Shown piece after piece: positions 27,152 to 35,757 of a DNA stretch of 64,000 bases. Source of the stretch: Lachnospiraceae bacterium (GTDB taxonomy: Bacteria; Bacillota; Clostridia; Lachnospirales; Lachnospiraceae). The notes beneath the pieces were generated by a model, which worked only from the letters and a program-made list of their open reading frames with translations, had not been told where the DNA came from and did no database searches. The position numbers and the translations under genes were made by a program. Positions within the stretch are counted from its first letter, which is position 1; each line of letters opens with the position of its first letter. The DNA lies in NCBI GenBank assembly GCA_949383255.1, contig CASJPF010000008.1, positions 46,738-110,737 on the forward strand, given 5' to 3'.

Positions 27152-28891
27152 ATGGAATCGAAAAACGCATTTCGACGTTTCCCTTCTATTAAAATAAACG
27201 GTCATGACAAGGATGCTGTTATAGACTGCAATGCTATCTGTTCGCAAATATCTTTGCTTTGTCAGCGGAACACTAAGACTATTATTGTGATAGAATGCTA
27301 TCCGGGCGTAAATCAGACTGAATTAAAATCATTATTTTCTCCACTTAAAATTAACAGTTTCATCCACAGCGACGATCTCGCATTACCGCCCGCAGAAATT
27401 GATGCCCAAATAAAACATGATTTGACAGAGGACCCGGTTTTTGGCATTATGACTACCCGTCGATTAGAAGAATTTTTTCCAACAAAAAACCTAGAGAAAG
27501 CCCGCAGCAAAATCAATGATATCCAATCTGGTATTGTATTCATTTATGGCGTGGGTGCTTCTCTTATATGTAAAGGAGACATCCTTATTTTGGCAGATAT
27601 CACGCGCTGGGAAATCCAACAGCGTTACCGAAACGGGCTATCCAACTGGCGGACAACGCACACAGACCTTCCACGCAATGAAAAATATAAAAGAGGATTT
27701 TTTGCCGAATGGCGCTGGGCAGACTGCATTAAGGATAGAATTCTTCCTAAAATAGATTTTTATTTAGATATGACAGTACAGAATGCTCCTGCTATGGTTT
27801 CTGGCGACGCCTATCGTGATGCTTTAGAGCAAGTAGCAGGTCAGCCCTTTCGCATGGTGCCTTACTTTGATCCAGGGGTATGGGGTGGCAACTGGATGAA
27901 AACGCATTTTGATCTTCCCGAAAATGGTAGCAACTATGCGTGGAGTTTTGACGGTGTCCCAGAAGAAAACAGTCTTCTATTGGATTTTGGTGGAAAGATG
28001 ATTCAGACACCAGCTTTAAATCTAGTCTATTCCCACCCACAGAAACTGTTGGGCGATCATGTTCACGCACGGTTTGGCAAAGAATTTCCTATTCGATTTG
28101 ACATGTTAGATACTATGAATGGGCAAAATTTATCCCTACAGGTCCATCCTTTAACAGAATATATTCAACAAAATTTCCACATGCACTACACGCAAGATGA
28201 AAGCTACTATCTGCTAGACACACAGGGAGACGACGCATGTGTCTATCTGGGAATTCGGACAGGAACTGCTCCCAATGAAATGATGCAAGCCTTAAAAGAA
28301 GCACAAACAGAAACCAAACCTTTTCCAACCGAAAAGTATATTAATCGCATCCCTGTACAAAAACATGACCATATACTGATCCCCGCTGGAACTGTCCACT
28401 GCTCTGGCGCAAATACTATGGTTCTGGAAGTCAGCGCCACACCTTATATCTTTACCTTTAAACTGTGGGATTGGGGACGCCTTGATCTCGACGGCAGACC
28501 TCGGCCAATCCACATAGACCACGGCGCAGCAAATATCCAGTGGTACCGCAACACAGAGTGGGTACAAGAAAATCTTGTCAATGTTGTTACACTTGTACAT
28601 CAGAGTGAACAGGGTACCATTGAGCGCACTGGACTACATGAGCGGGAATTTCTGGACACCTACCGCGTCAGTACATCGGCAACGCTCCCAATTCACAGAA
28701 ATGGCAGTGTTCATATGCTTAATCTAGTGGAAGGCGCATGTGTCAAACTTATTAGCAAAGATGAGCACTTCGCTCCCTTAGAGCTACACTATGCAGAAAC
28801 GTGTATTATACCCGAGGCTGCCGGAGCATACCAAATTCATTCTATTGACGGAACTTGTGTGCGTGTTCTTATTGCTTGTGTGCGCAACTAA
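27152..28891 (+). CDS. class I mannose-6-phosphate isomerase-like protein with long N-terminal domain
   Basis: A 579-residue protein. The C-terminal ~350 residues are a cupin-type isomerase: LSLQVHP (metal His), DESYYLL, ILIPAGTVHC (active-site loop) and FKLWDWGRLDLDGRPR. Type I enzymes convert mannose 6-phosphate to fructose 6-phosphate using zinc. The first ~200 residues (ECYPGVNQTELKSLF, LILADITRWEIQQRYRNG) recall a nucleoside/sugar-kinase P-loop fold that has lost its GKS motif. GGAGGTG precedes ATG. It is in an operon with GntR. Confidence 0.85.
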   Translation: MESKNAFRRFPSIKINGHDKDAVIDCNAICSQISLLCQRNTKTIIVIECYPGVNQTELKSLFSPLKINSFIHSDDLALPPAEIDAQIKHDLTEDPVFGIMTTRRLEEFFPTKNLEKARSKINDIQSGIVFIYGVGASLICKGDILILADITRWEIQQRYRNGLSNWRTTHTDLPRNEKYKRGFFAEWRWADCIKDRILPKIDFYLDMTVQNAPAMVSGDAYRDALEQVAGQPFRMVPYFDPGVWGGNWMKTHFDLPENGSNYAWSFDGVPEENSLLLDFGGKMIQTPALNLVYSHPQKLLGDHVHARFGKEFPIRFDMLDTMNGQNLSLQVHPLTEYIQQNFHMHYTQDESYYLLDTQGDDACVYLGIRTGTAPNEMMQALKEAQTETKPFPTEKYINRIPVQKHDHILIPAGTVHCSGANTMVLEVSATPYIFTFKLWDWGRLDLDGRPRPIHIDHGAANIQWYRNTEWVQENLVNVVTLVHQSEQGTIERTGLHEREFLDTYRVSTSATLPIHRNGSVHMLNLVEGACVKLISKDEHFAPLELHYAETCIIPEAAGAYQIHSIDGTCVRVLIACVRN

Positions 28892-28969
28892 TCCTATATT
28901 TTTAATCCTGCGTATTCCAATTAATAGGCACATCTGATATAATAAATTGTATCATCACGAAGATAGCTT

Positions 28970-29276
28970 ATGTTAAAAATTTATAGAAAAACAATAATAA
29001 CCTTTTTCAGTGTTGGATCTATACTCCTCTTTTGCGCCTGTCAATCCAATACTGAAAAAAACTTTCCAACAAGAATTATTGGAGTCAGATTCTATCGAAC
29101 AAAGCGTAACAGAACAAGCTTCTATAAATGTTTCAGATTCTATCGAACAGATTAATGTATACACAAGTCCCGGCACAAACTATTTATCAATGGAAATTAT
29201 TGATAAAGATACTATTGAAAAAGCTATTAGAATTGAGTCTGACCGGATAGAAATTGAAATACAAAGATTTGAGTAG
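28970..29276 (+). pseudogene. small lipoprotein gene, frameshifted at an A7 run
   Basis: Frame 1 starts at ATG 28970 with a basic, hydrophobic signal ending in lipobox-like LLFCAC. Frame 2 supplies a hydrophilic tail ending at TAG 29274-29276. The two frames meet at seven As (29055-29061); with six As a single ~100-residue lipoprotein would result. The tail contains the string SDSIEQ twice. Options are a real frameshift, slippage or phase variation, or a sequence error. No family recognised. Confidence 0.5.
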
Positions 29277-29304
29277 TGGGTCTCTTCCGCTACCCGTTTT
29301 TTCG
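29273..29304 (+). terminator. terminator after the small lipoprotein gene
   Basis: GTAGTGG (29273-29279) pairs with CCGCTAC (29287-29293), followed by CCGTTTTTT. The stem overlaps the stop codon. Confidence 0.65.
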
Positions 29305-29343
29305 CTCAAATAGTGCACTGACTTCCATTTTATCCACAATTCC

Positions 29344-29991
29344 TTATGCATCCACTCCCGGGTGTGTCACATAAATACGACATATCTGTTCCACAAACAC
29401 ACTATCAACACACAACTTTTTTGCAATCTGTTCTATCTTGCGTCCCGCCTGCATCTCTCGAATAATTGTCTCTACTGTTGCCTTTAGATTTTTTTCTTTC
29501 ATTTCCATAAATATCTCGCTATCTCTGTTTTGCTCCATCAAATCTATTTTTTTAACCCGCCAACTACCACTTTCCTCAACCTCTAAAATAGCCATTGTTA
29601 CAGGCAGTCGAAAACGTCTTGGTCCACAACTGCCCGGATTCAGATAAAACACACCATCTATGATTTTCTCTTCATATTTGTGTGAATGGCCATAGACAAA
29701 CAGATCAATTCCATATAACTCTTTTCTCCTGTGCTGCTTATCATGCACCATATAAATTCGCACGCCATACAAGGTAATATCAAGCTCTTTTTGAAGATTT
29801 TTCGCCCACGCTTTATCATTATTTCCGCGCACTACATAGACTGGAGCAATTTCCTTTAATGCATCCAATATCTGTTGGCTGTTAAAATCCCCGCCATGAA
29901 GAATCGCCTCACAAGTTTCTAAAATTTCCAAAACTTCTGGGCGCAGCATTCCATGTGTGTCTGATATAATTGCAATTTTATGTACTTTCAT
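29344..29991 (-). CDS. YfcE/MJ0936-type metallophosphoesterase
   Basis: A 215-residue calcineurin-like phosphoesterase. Motifs are ISDTHG, LHGGDF, VRGNND and YGHSHKYEE with NPGSCG, all metal ligands of the YfcE class, which hydrolyse phosphodiesters. The family is usually ~160-180 residues; here about 50 extra C-terminal residues form a small helical, helix-turn-helix-like tail (EQIAKKLCVDSVFVEQICRI). Start MKVHK at 29991 is chosen because GGAAAGGAAG lies just upstream. No clear operon partner. Confidence 0.85.
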   Translation of the reverse strand: MKVHKIAIISDTHGMLRPEVLEILETCEAILHGGDFNSQQILDALKEIAPVYVVRGNNDKAWAKNLQKELDITLYGVRIYMVHDKQHRRKELYGIDLFVYGHSHKYEEKIIDGVFYLNPGSCGPRRFRLPVTMAILEVEESGSWRVKKIDLMEQNRDSEIFMEMKEKNLKATVETIIREMQAGRKIEQIAKKLCVDSVFVEQICRIYVTHPGVDA

Positions 29992-30090
29992 TATTATTAG
30001 AAACTTCCTTTCCTCTCCAATTACAAACAAAACAAAAGATTTGCAAAATTATAGTTTTATCATAGCGAGGAATCCCTTAAAATGCAAGAA

Positions 30091-32256
30091 TTACGATTTA
30101 ATTTCTTTCACACGCACTCTTGTTCCTATGCGACTCAATAGCTCGTTGGTAATACTCTCTGCATTTTCCGCTACAGTCGGCGCAGTGATTTCCTTGTCAT
30201 TCTCCCTGCCAATCAGCGTAGCAGTCATGCCAACACAAATACTAGAAAGTTTTGTTATGTCAATCGCAAGTTGGTCCATACAAATTCTTGCAATAATTGG
30301 TGCCAATTGCCCATTAATAAGTACATATTGTTCTTTTCCAGACAGCATTCTCGGAAATCCATCTGCATAACCAATTGACAATATCGCAATACAACAGTCC
30401 TTGTCTGCCACAAAAATCCTGCCATACCCCACACTATCCCCTTCTTGCACCTTCCGAATCAAGACAATTTTTGCCTTGAGTGCAAGTACTGGTTTTAGGT
30501 CCAATTGCAGTTTTGTTTGTGCGTTTGATGTACTCAAAACGCCATACAAAGAGATACCTGCCCTGACATAATTACATTTAAGTTCTGGATAATTCAACAG
30601 CCCATAACTACTTTGAATATGAATTTTAGGAATAGGTACTCCCTGTTTTTTTAATCTATTTATAACTTTATAAAAGATTGCTATCTGCTGCCGCGTAAAA
30701 AGAATGTCTTTCTGTGCAAGACTGTCTGCCACACACAGATGTGTGTAAATGCCATTAATTTTAAGATATTTCATTGAAAATACACTAAAAACATTTTGCA
30801 TTTCTTTTTCAAGGCGCTTGTCAGTCCATACATCAAATCCCAGTCGGTGCATTCCAGTGTCTAACTTAATATTTGTTTTAATTTTACATTTTTGGGCATT
30901 TAGCCTATATGCATAGTCATAATCAATTAATGTCTGTGTCAAGTTATACTTTTGAATTACTCTTGCCTGTTCAGGCGGTGTATATCCCAATATTAAAATT
31001 TCCCCTTGAATGCCATACTTGCGCAGCGCAATCCCCTCATCTATCGTCGCTACAGCAAATGCCCTGATGCCAATTTTATCCAAGTGCGTTGCAATCTCAT
31101 ACAACCCATGCCCATATGCCTGCGCCTTTACAACCGCCATCAACTCACATTTCGGCGGCATTGCCTTGCTCAATACCTTTACATTGTGTGTCAGATTATC
31201 CAGATTGATTTCAATATAAGCCCTGTCTATCTCTGTACCTTGCTTTTTCTTTTTTCCTGTAATTTTGCTCCACAGCATCACTGCTGCCATGCTAAAAAGT
31301 ACAGACATCACTACTACCGCTCCAAAATGCACAATGCTATTCTCTACAAGAAGTATCTGTACATGCAATATCTTTGCAGTAAAACGAATTATCACGATTA
31401 TCATTGGGTGAATAATGTAAATCAAAAGCGAAAGATTCCGCATCCAATTATGACGTTCGCCCCTAAAATGCAATAAGATATGAAACAAAAAGTACATACT
31501 TGGTACCAGAAAAAAATACATGCTGTCATGACGTTGTAAATGAAACTGATGTAAAATAATTCCTTCTGCCAACATAAACAGCATCATTAAAACAAACATT
31601 ATCCTTGCAGTTGTCTGTCCCAAACAGCTCTGGCAATCTGCAGTCCATCCTCCTAATAGAAAAAAAACCGGCGCAAAGAAAACACCATTCCTTGTGTAAT
31701 CTGATATCTGAAATAAAAGAATATAAAAACCATTCAAAATAGAATTATTTTTTATTAATCCATAATAGCTATCCCCAAATAAACCTATAAAATAGAGTGT
31801 TGCCGCCACCACAAACGCCTTATAATAACCTAGCTTCCTCACCAGATACCACGTAATTACCCCACCAATAATCGCAGCAGGCAAATACCATAAATGATAC
31901 AATGTCCCATCAAACACAATGTCCTTAATAAAATTAGGCAATAAATTCTCCATCTGAAAGTAATGATTGTATATGTTAATTGGAATATAAAGTATAATTG
32001 CTATACCATAGATTAACATTGTCTTTTTGACAAATATTCTCAGTTTTTTGGTGTTATATTGGTATCTGGAAATTAGAAAGAAACCTGATGTCATAAAAAA
32101 AAATGGAACTGCTATGCGAGCAATCACACGGGTCAGAATAAAATCCCCCCACTCACTATACGTACTAAGCGGCGAAGTATGAATCACAATAATAAGAATC
32201 GCCGCAACAATCCGAAACAAATCAATTCCTATATAACTTTTATTTACTGTCTTCAT
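30091..32256 (-). CDS. vanT: VanT-type membrane serine/alanine racemase
   Basis: A 721-residue two-domain protein. Residues 1-335 form an acyltransferase-3-like membrane domain with about ten helices. Residues ~345-720 form an alanine-racemase domain with PLP lysine in VVKAQAYGHG and a C-terminal GYADGFPR region. VanT enzymes make D-serine for D-Ala-D-Ser precursors, and the membrane part is thought to import L-serine. It follows the vanG-like ligase by 79 bp on the same strand. GAAAGGA precedes ATG. Confidence 0.88.
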   Translation of the reverse strand: MKTVNKSYIGIDLFRIVAAILIIVIHTSPLSTYSEWGDFILTRVIARIAVPFFFMTSGFFLISRYQYNTKKLRIFVKKTMLIYGIAIILYIPINIYNHYFQMENLLPNFIKDIVFDGTLYHLWYLPAAIIGGVITWYLVRKLGYYKAFVVAATLYFIGLFGDSYYGLIKNNSILNGFYILLFQISDYTRNGVFFAPVFFLLGGWTADCQSCLGQTTARIMFVLMMLFMLAEGIILHQFHLQRHDSMYFFLVPSMYFLFHILLHFRGERHNWMRNLSLLIYIIHPMIIVIIRFTAKILHVQILLVENSIVHFGAVVVMSVLFSMAAVMLWSKITGKKKKQGTEIDRAYIEINLDNLTHNVKVLSKAMPPKCELMAVVKAQAYGHGLYEIATHLDKIGIRAFAVATIDEGIALRKYGIQGEILILGYTPPEQARVIQKYNLTQTLIDYDYAYRLNAQKCKIKTNIKLDTGMHRLGFDVWTDKRLEKEMQNVFSVFSMKYLKINGIYTHLCVADSLAQKDILFTRQQIAIFYKVINRLKKQGVPIPKIHIQSSYGLLNYPELKCNYVRAGISLYGVLSTSNAQTKLQLDLKPVLALKAKIVLIRKVQEGDSVGYGRIFVADKDCCIAILSIGYADGFPRMLSGKEQYVLINGQLAPIIARICMDQLAIDITKLSSICVGMTATLIGRENDKEITAPTVAENAESITNELLSRIGTRVRVKEIKS

Positions 32257-32335
32257 GATTTGTCCTTTCTATCTTCATCAAATCTCTAATGCATCTTCCG
32301 CTTGACTTCCATAATCAAATAGGAGATATGATACA

Positions 32336-33412
32336 TCACACAAATGCCTGCCCAATAATCTTATCTATAATTTCCGCAAAATCATATCCTGCTTCCCGCA
32401 TCATTGCTGGATAACGGCTATGTTGTGTAAAACCCGGTATTGTATTGATTTCATTAAATACAATTTCTTCTTCTGGTGTCAGAAACATGTCCACCCGTGC
32501 AAACCCTGCACAGTCTAATGCTCTATATATCCGTTTTGCAGCCTCCTTAATCTCCTGCGCCTTTTTTGTTGAAATTCTTGCTGGAACATAAATTGCAGCG
32601 TTTTTTAGTGTGTACTTCTCCGTATAATCAAAAAATCCACTGACATTTTCTGCCTTATCCAGCTCAATCTCATCAATCTCCCCAACAATCAACTTGTCAA
32701 GTCCACACACTGCACACCCCACCTCAAAGCCGTCAATCGCTTCCTCCAAAATGACGCGATTGTCATATTTAAAAGCAAGCGTAATAGCCGGCGCCAAGTG
32801 AATCATATCAACCACTTTTGTCACGCCAAAAGACGAACCTGCTCTAACAGGTTTTACAAAGACTGGAAAACCAATATTTTTAACAAAGTCATATGCCTTA
32901 TTGACCGCAGTATGTTGCATCAGTACCATTGCACGCGGCACACGTACACCAGACAGTTCCACCAATCTGTGTGCCCTATCCTTGTCCATACATAACGCGG
33001 CGGACAGTGTACCACAGCCCACCAGCGGAACTCCTGCAAGCTCCACCATACCCTGAATCGTCCCATCTTCGCCATTTCGCCCATGTAATATTGGAAAAAC
33101 AGCATCTATAGGAATTGATTCTATCTTTACTTGTGTATTTTTCTCATAGAACACCATTAACCTTTGTAACGTTCTATCGGGCGAAAGCATTGCTGGCACA
33201 CAGTCCGTCTCATTGCACCAAGTATCGTTTTGAATTTTATCCATTTCCCCTGTAAAATAAAACCACTGCCCTTTTTGCGTGATACCGACTGTCACTGGAT
33301 TATATTTTTTCCTGTCCATATTACCAATCACTGCATATGCCGACTGCAAAGACACTGTGTATTCTGATGATGCGCCACCAAAAAGAATTGCAATATTTTT
33401 TACGTTTCCCAT
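32336..33412 (-). CDS. vanG: VanG-type D-alanine--D-serine ligase
   Basis: A 358-residue ATP-grasp ligase of the Ddl/Van family. It starts AILFGGASSEYTVSLQSA, contains ILHGRNGEDGTIQG, and has the omega-loop DYTEKYTLKNAAIYVPA and INTIPGFT. The EKYTLK loop is that of VanG-like D-Ser ligases rather than D-Lac ligases. It makes D-Ala-D-Ser, which lowers vancomycin affinity. AGGAG precedes ATG. It is separated from vanS by a terminator, so vanG-vanT is a second transcription unit. Confidence 0.86.
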   Translation of the reverse strand: MGNVKNIAILFGGASSEYTVSLQSAYAVIGNMDRKKYNPVTVGITQKGQWFYFTGEMDKIQNDTWCNETDCVPAMLSPDRTLQRLMVFYEKNTQVKIESIPIDAVFPILHGRNGEDGTIQGMVELAGVPLVGCGTLSAALCMDKDRAHRLVELSGVRVPRAMVLMQHTAVNKAYDFVKNIGFPVFVKPVRAGSSFGVTKVVDMIHLAPAITLAFKYDNRVILEEAIDGFEVGCAVCGLDKLIVGEIDEIELDKAENVSGFFDYTEKYTLKNAAIYVPARISTKKAQEIKEAAKRIYRALDCAGFARVDMFLTPEEEIVFNEINTIPGFTQHSRYPAMMREAGYDFAEIIDKIIGQAFV

Positions 33413-33481
33413 TCTCTGTTACTCCTCTATCTTAATTAATAAGCCTCAAAAGGCTATACTAAATCAAACAGGAAAGGTTTA

Positions 33482-33515
33482 TCCTCCCCTACTCACTGCA
33501 AAACTCGTGCATAAA
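33482..33515. repeat. family-2 dispersed repeat, short copy
   Basis: CCTCCCCTACTCAC (33483-33496) and, after a short spacer, GTGCATAAAA match the two ends of the repeat seen at 7.9, 47.5 and 50.1 kb. The central hairpin is missing. It lies between vanS and vanG next to a terminator. Confidence 0.4.
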
Positions 33516-33554
33516 AAATCTGCCTTGATACTAAAATTGTATCAAAGCAGGTTT
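33516..33554 (-). terminator. terminator after vanS
   Basis: AAATCTGC-TTGATAC pairs with GTATCAA-GCAGGTTT across a short loop, with one bulge and one mismatch. On the minus strand a T-rich sequence follows. It separates vanRS from vanG-vanT. Confidence 0.6.
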
Positions 33555-33639
33555 CTTAATGTTTTTCCATTTTCCCTCTTTTTTATAAAGTTTTTCTTCT
33601 CAAAATCTTACATTTTTCTTACAGTTCTTCCAACGCACT

Positions 33640-34812
33640 CTAATCTACTGGAAGCATGACAATAAATACTGTGTTCTCACTTGCGCTCGCCACCGTAATT
33701 GTTCCTCCATGCAACTCTACAATTTCCTTCGCGATAGCAAGTCCTAGTCCCGCACCCCCAGTCACTGATGAGCGCGACGCATCCACTCTATAGAACTGCT
33801 CAAAGATATGTTCCAGCTTATCCTGCGGAATCGTTTTTCCTCGATTTTTGAGCATCACTTTTAGTTGGTTCCCTTCTATCTGTGCATATAAAAGAATCTC
33901 CGTTCCTGTGTAACTATAATTCACTGCATTTCGTATCAGATTATCAAAAACCCGCGCTAACTTGTCCACATCTCCTATCAACATAATATCTGACGCAATC
34001 TCCAATTTCCACTCCAAATCCCGTTCCGCCAAAATGGGACGAAATTCACTTGCAAGCTGCTCCAACATACGGCTAAAGTAGATTTGCTCTTTGTCAAGAG
34101 TCAGCGTCGTCAGATTAAAACGCGTGATATCAAAAAACTCGTTAATTAGCTCCTCCAACCGCTCTGCCTTTTCCAGTGCAATATTCGTATACCGACAACG
34201 CAGCTCCTGCGAAATCTGTGGCTCGTCTCGAAGCAATGTCAAATACCCTATAACGCTTGTAAGAGGCGTTTTTAGATCATGTGCCAAATAGACAATCAAA
34301 TCATTTTTGCGCTGCTCAGCAAGCTGTGCTTCACTTTTACGCTTTTCTAACGTATGCTTAATTGTATTAATTTTTCGCTCTGTCGCAGCAAGTTCCTGTG
34401 GTAAAATAACATCGCTTGTATTTTCTGTAACCAACGCATCAATACCTCGATTAATTTCTGTAAAATACTTAATAAAACTATTGAGATAAATCATCTGGGC
34501 AACCATCAGCAGGAACAAAACACCCCCCATAAAATACCATTCTCTGTAATTTCGCACCACTTGCCGATATGTTTCCAAAGCCCTGTCATACGCATCTTTT
34601 TGCCCAGCATAAATAACACGGCGCAAAAACTCCACTACAAAATCCGCAAATCGTCCATGAATCACAAAATTATATAAAACAGTTATACCAATAATAGATA
34701 AAAACATTACAATAACCGAAACCAGAAAAAGCTTGGTCTTTAGTTGCTGATAGCTGTCGTCCTTCTTTTTTCGTTGTTTTTTCAACCTCGTAAACCAAAA
34801 CTGCTTACTCAA
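33640..34812 (-). CDS. vanS: VanS-type sensor histidine kinase
   Basis: A 390-residue membrane kinase. Two helices lie at about residues 27-50 and 93-112, with a ~40-residue extracytoplasmic loop between. A HAMP-like region follows, then HisKA (AHDLKTPLTSVIGYL, phosphorylated His at ~174) and HATPase_c with N-box DNLIRNAVNYSYTG and GGAGLGLAIAKEIVELHGG. It overlaps vanR by 8 bp. Similarity and context fit VanS, which senses glycopeptide stress. A general envelope sensor is the alternative. Confidence 0.85.
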   Translation of the reverse strand: MSKQFWFTRLKKQRKKKDDSYQQLKTKLFLVSVIVMFLSIIGITVLYNFVIHGRFADFVVEFLRRVIYAGQKDAYDRALETYRQVVRNYREWYFMGGVLFLLMVAQMIYLNSFIKYFTEINRGIDALVTENTSDVILPQELAATERKINTIKHTLEKRKSEAQLAEQRKNDLIVYLAHDLKTPLTSVIGYLTLLRDEPQISQELRCRYTNIALEKAERLEELINEFFDITRFNLTTLTLDKEQIYFSRMLEQLASEFRPILAERDLEWKLEIASDIMLIGDVDKLARVFDNLIRNAVNYSYTGTEILLYAQIEGNQLKVMLKNRGKTIPQDKLEHIFEQFYRVDASRSSVTGGAGLGLAIAKEIVELHGGTITVASASENTVFIVMLPVD

Positions 34813-35500
34813 TTGTATACCCCACTCCCCAAATTGTCTTAATATATTTGGGGCGCCGCGCAGGTTCTTTCATTTTTTCGCGCAACCTTGCAATATGTGT
34901 CATGACTGTATTGTTATTGTCAAGATACTTTTCTCCCCAAACTGCCTCAAATAACCCTTCCGAGGAAACGACTGTACCACGTCTGCTGCACAAATACCAC
35001 AATATTTCAAACTCAATTGGTGTCAATGTCAAAATTTCTCCATTGAGCAGACATTTATGATTGTCTTTTGAAATATGTAATCCTCTAATGTCTATCTCTT
35101 TCTGTGCTGCCACTATTCCCCTTTCAATATTATATTTAGTGTATCGCCGCAACTGCGTTTTGACCCTTGCCACTACTTCCAGTGGATTGAATGGTTTTGT
35201 GATATAATCGTCTGCACCAAGTGTCAACCCCATAATCTTATCTTCATCTTCAATCTTGGCTGTAAGCATTATCACTGGATAGAAAAACTTTTCTCGAATT
35301 TTTTGGCAGATGTGATACCCATCCATATCTGGCAGCATAATATCCAATATTGCTAAGTCAAGTTCTTTTTCTGCAATACATTTTATCGCATCCATGCCAT
35401 TATAAAATTTGTAGACAGTATATCCATCATTTTTTAAATAAACTTCTATCAAATCTGCAATTTCTCTCTCATCATCAACCACTAAAATTCTTTCACCCAC
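34805..35500 (-). CDS. vanR: VanR-type OmpR-family response regulator
   Basis: A 231-residue regulator. The receiver has phospho-acceptor Asp near residue 53 (LAILDIMLPDMDG), Thr in MLTAK and Lys in YITKPFNP. The OmpR winged helix (about 130-230) ends KYIKTIWGVGYTIE. It is the first gene of vanRS and overlaps vanS. It probably activates vanG-vanT from a promoter in 33413-33515. Confidence 0.87.
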   Translation of the reverse strand: MGERILVVDDEREIADLIEVYLKNDGYTVYKFYNGMDAIKCIAEKELDLAILDIMLPDMDGYHICQKIREKFFYPVIMLTAKIEDEDKIMGLTLGADDYITKPFNPLEVVARVKTQLRRYTKYNIERGIVAAQKEIDIRGLHISKDNHKCLLNGEILTLTPIEFEILWYLCSRRGTVVSSEGLFEAVWGEKYLDNNNTVMTHIARLREKMKEPARRPKYIKTIWGVGYTIE

Positions 35501-35635
35501 AATGCTCTGCCTCCAAATATATGATATAAACTCTTAAAGTCTTTCGATCTTTTTTCGCTTTGTCATTTATTCTATCATGATTGAAACAATATCACAAGGC
35601 AGGATTTTATTATATCACGACAGATGAAATCTACC

Positions 35636-35690
35636 GTGAGTATCGCGCCAACCGCAGCCGCAAAGCGGCATATTTCCTCATGCCGCACAC
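35636..35690. repeat. family-2 dispersed repeat, partial copy
   Basis: GTGAGTATCGCGC (35636-35648, also at 17.24 kb) is followed by hairpin GCCGC-AAA-GCGGC and CATATTTCCT. The 12-bp GGCATATTTCCT is identical to the 7.9-kb copy, while the hairpin arms differ but still pair. It lies between vanR and the 568-residue gene; the rest of the 257-bp gap holds only AT-rich sequence. Confidence 0.45.
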
Positions 35691-35757
35691 AAATTGCTAA
35701 ATAACATCTATTTGGCACATGCTTTTCATAGCTTTTGCATACTCATGAAAAGTAACT

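Noticed and set aside
29010..29276. Independent 88-residue gene
   Set aside because: Its N-terminus is the out-of-frame image of the lipoprotein signal; the tail reads better as the continuation of the frame starting at 28970.
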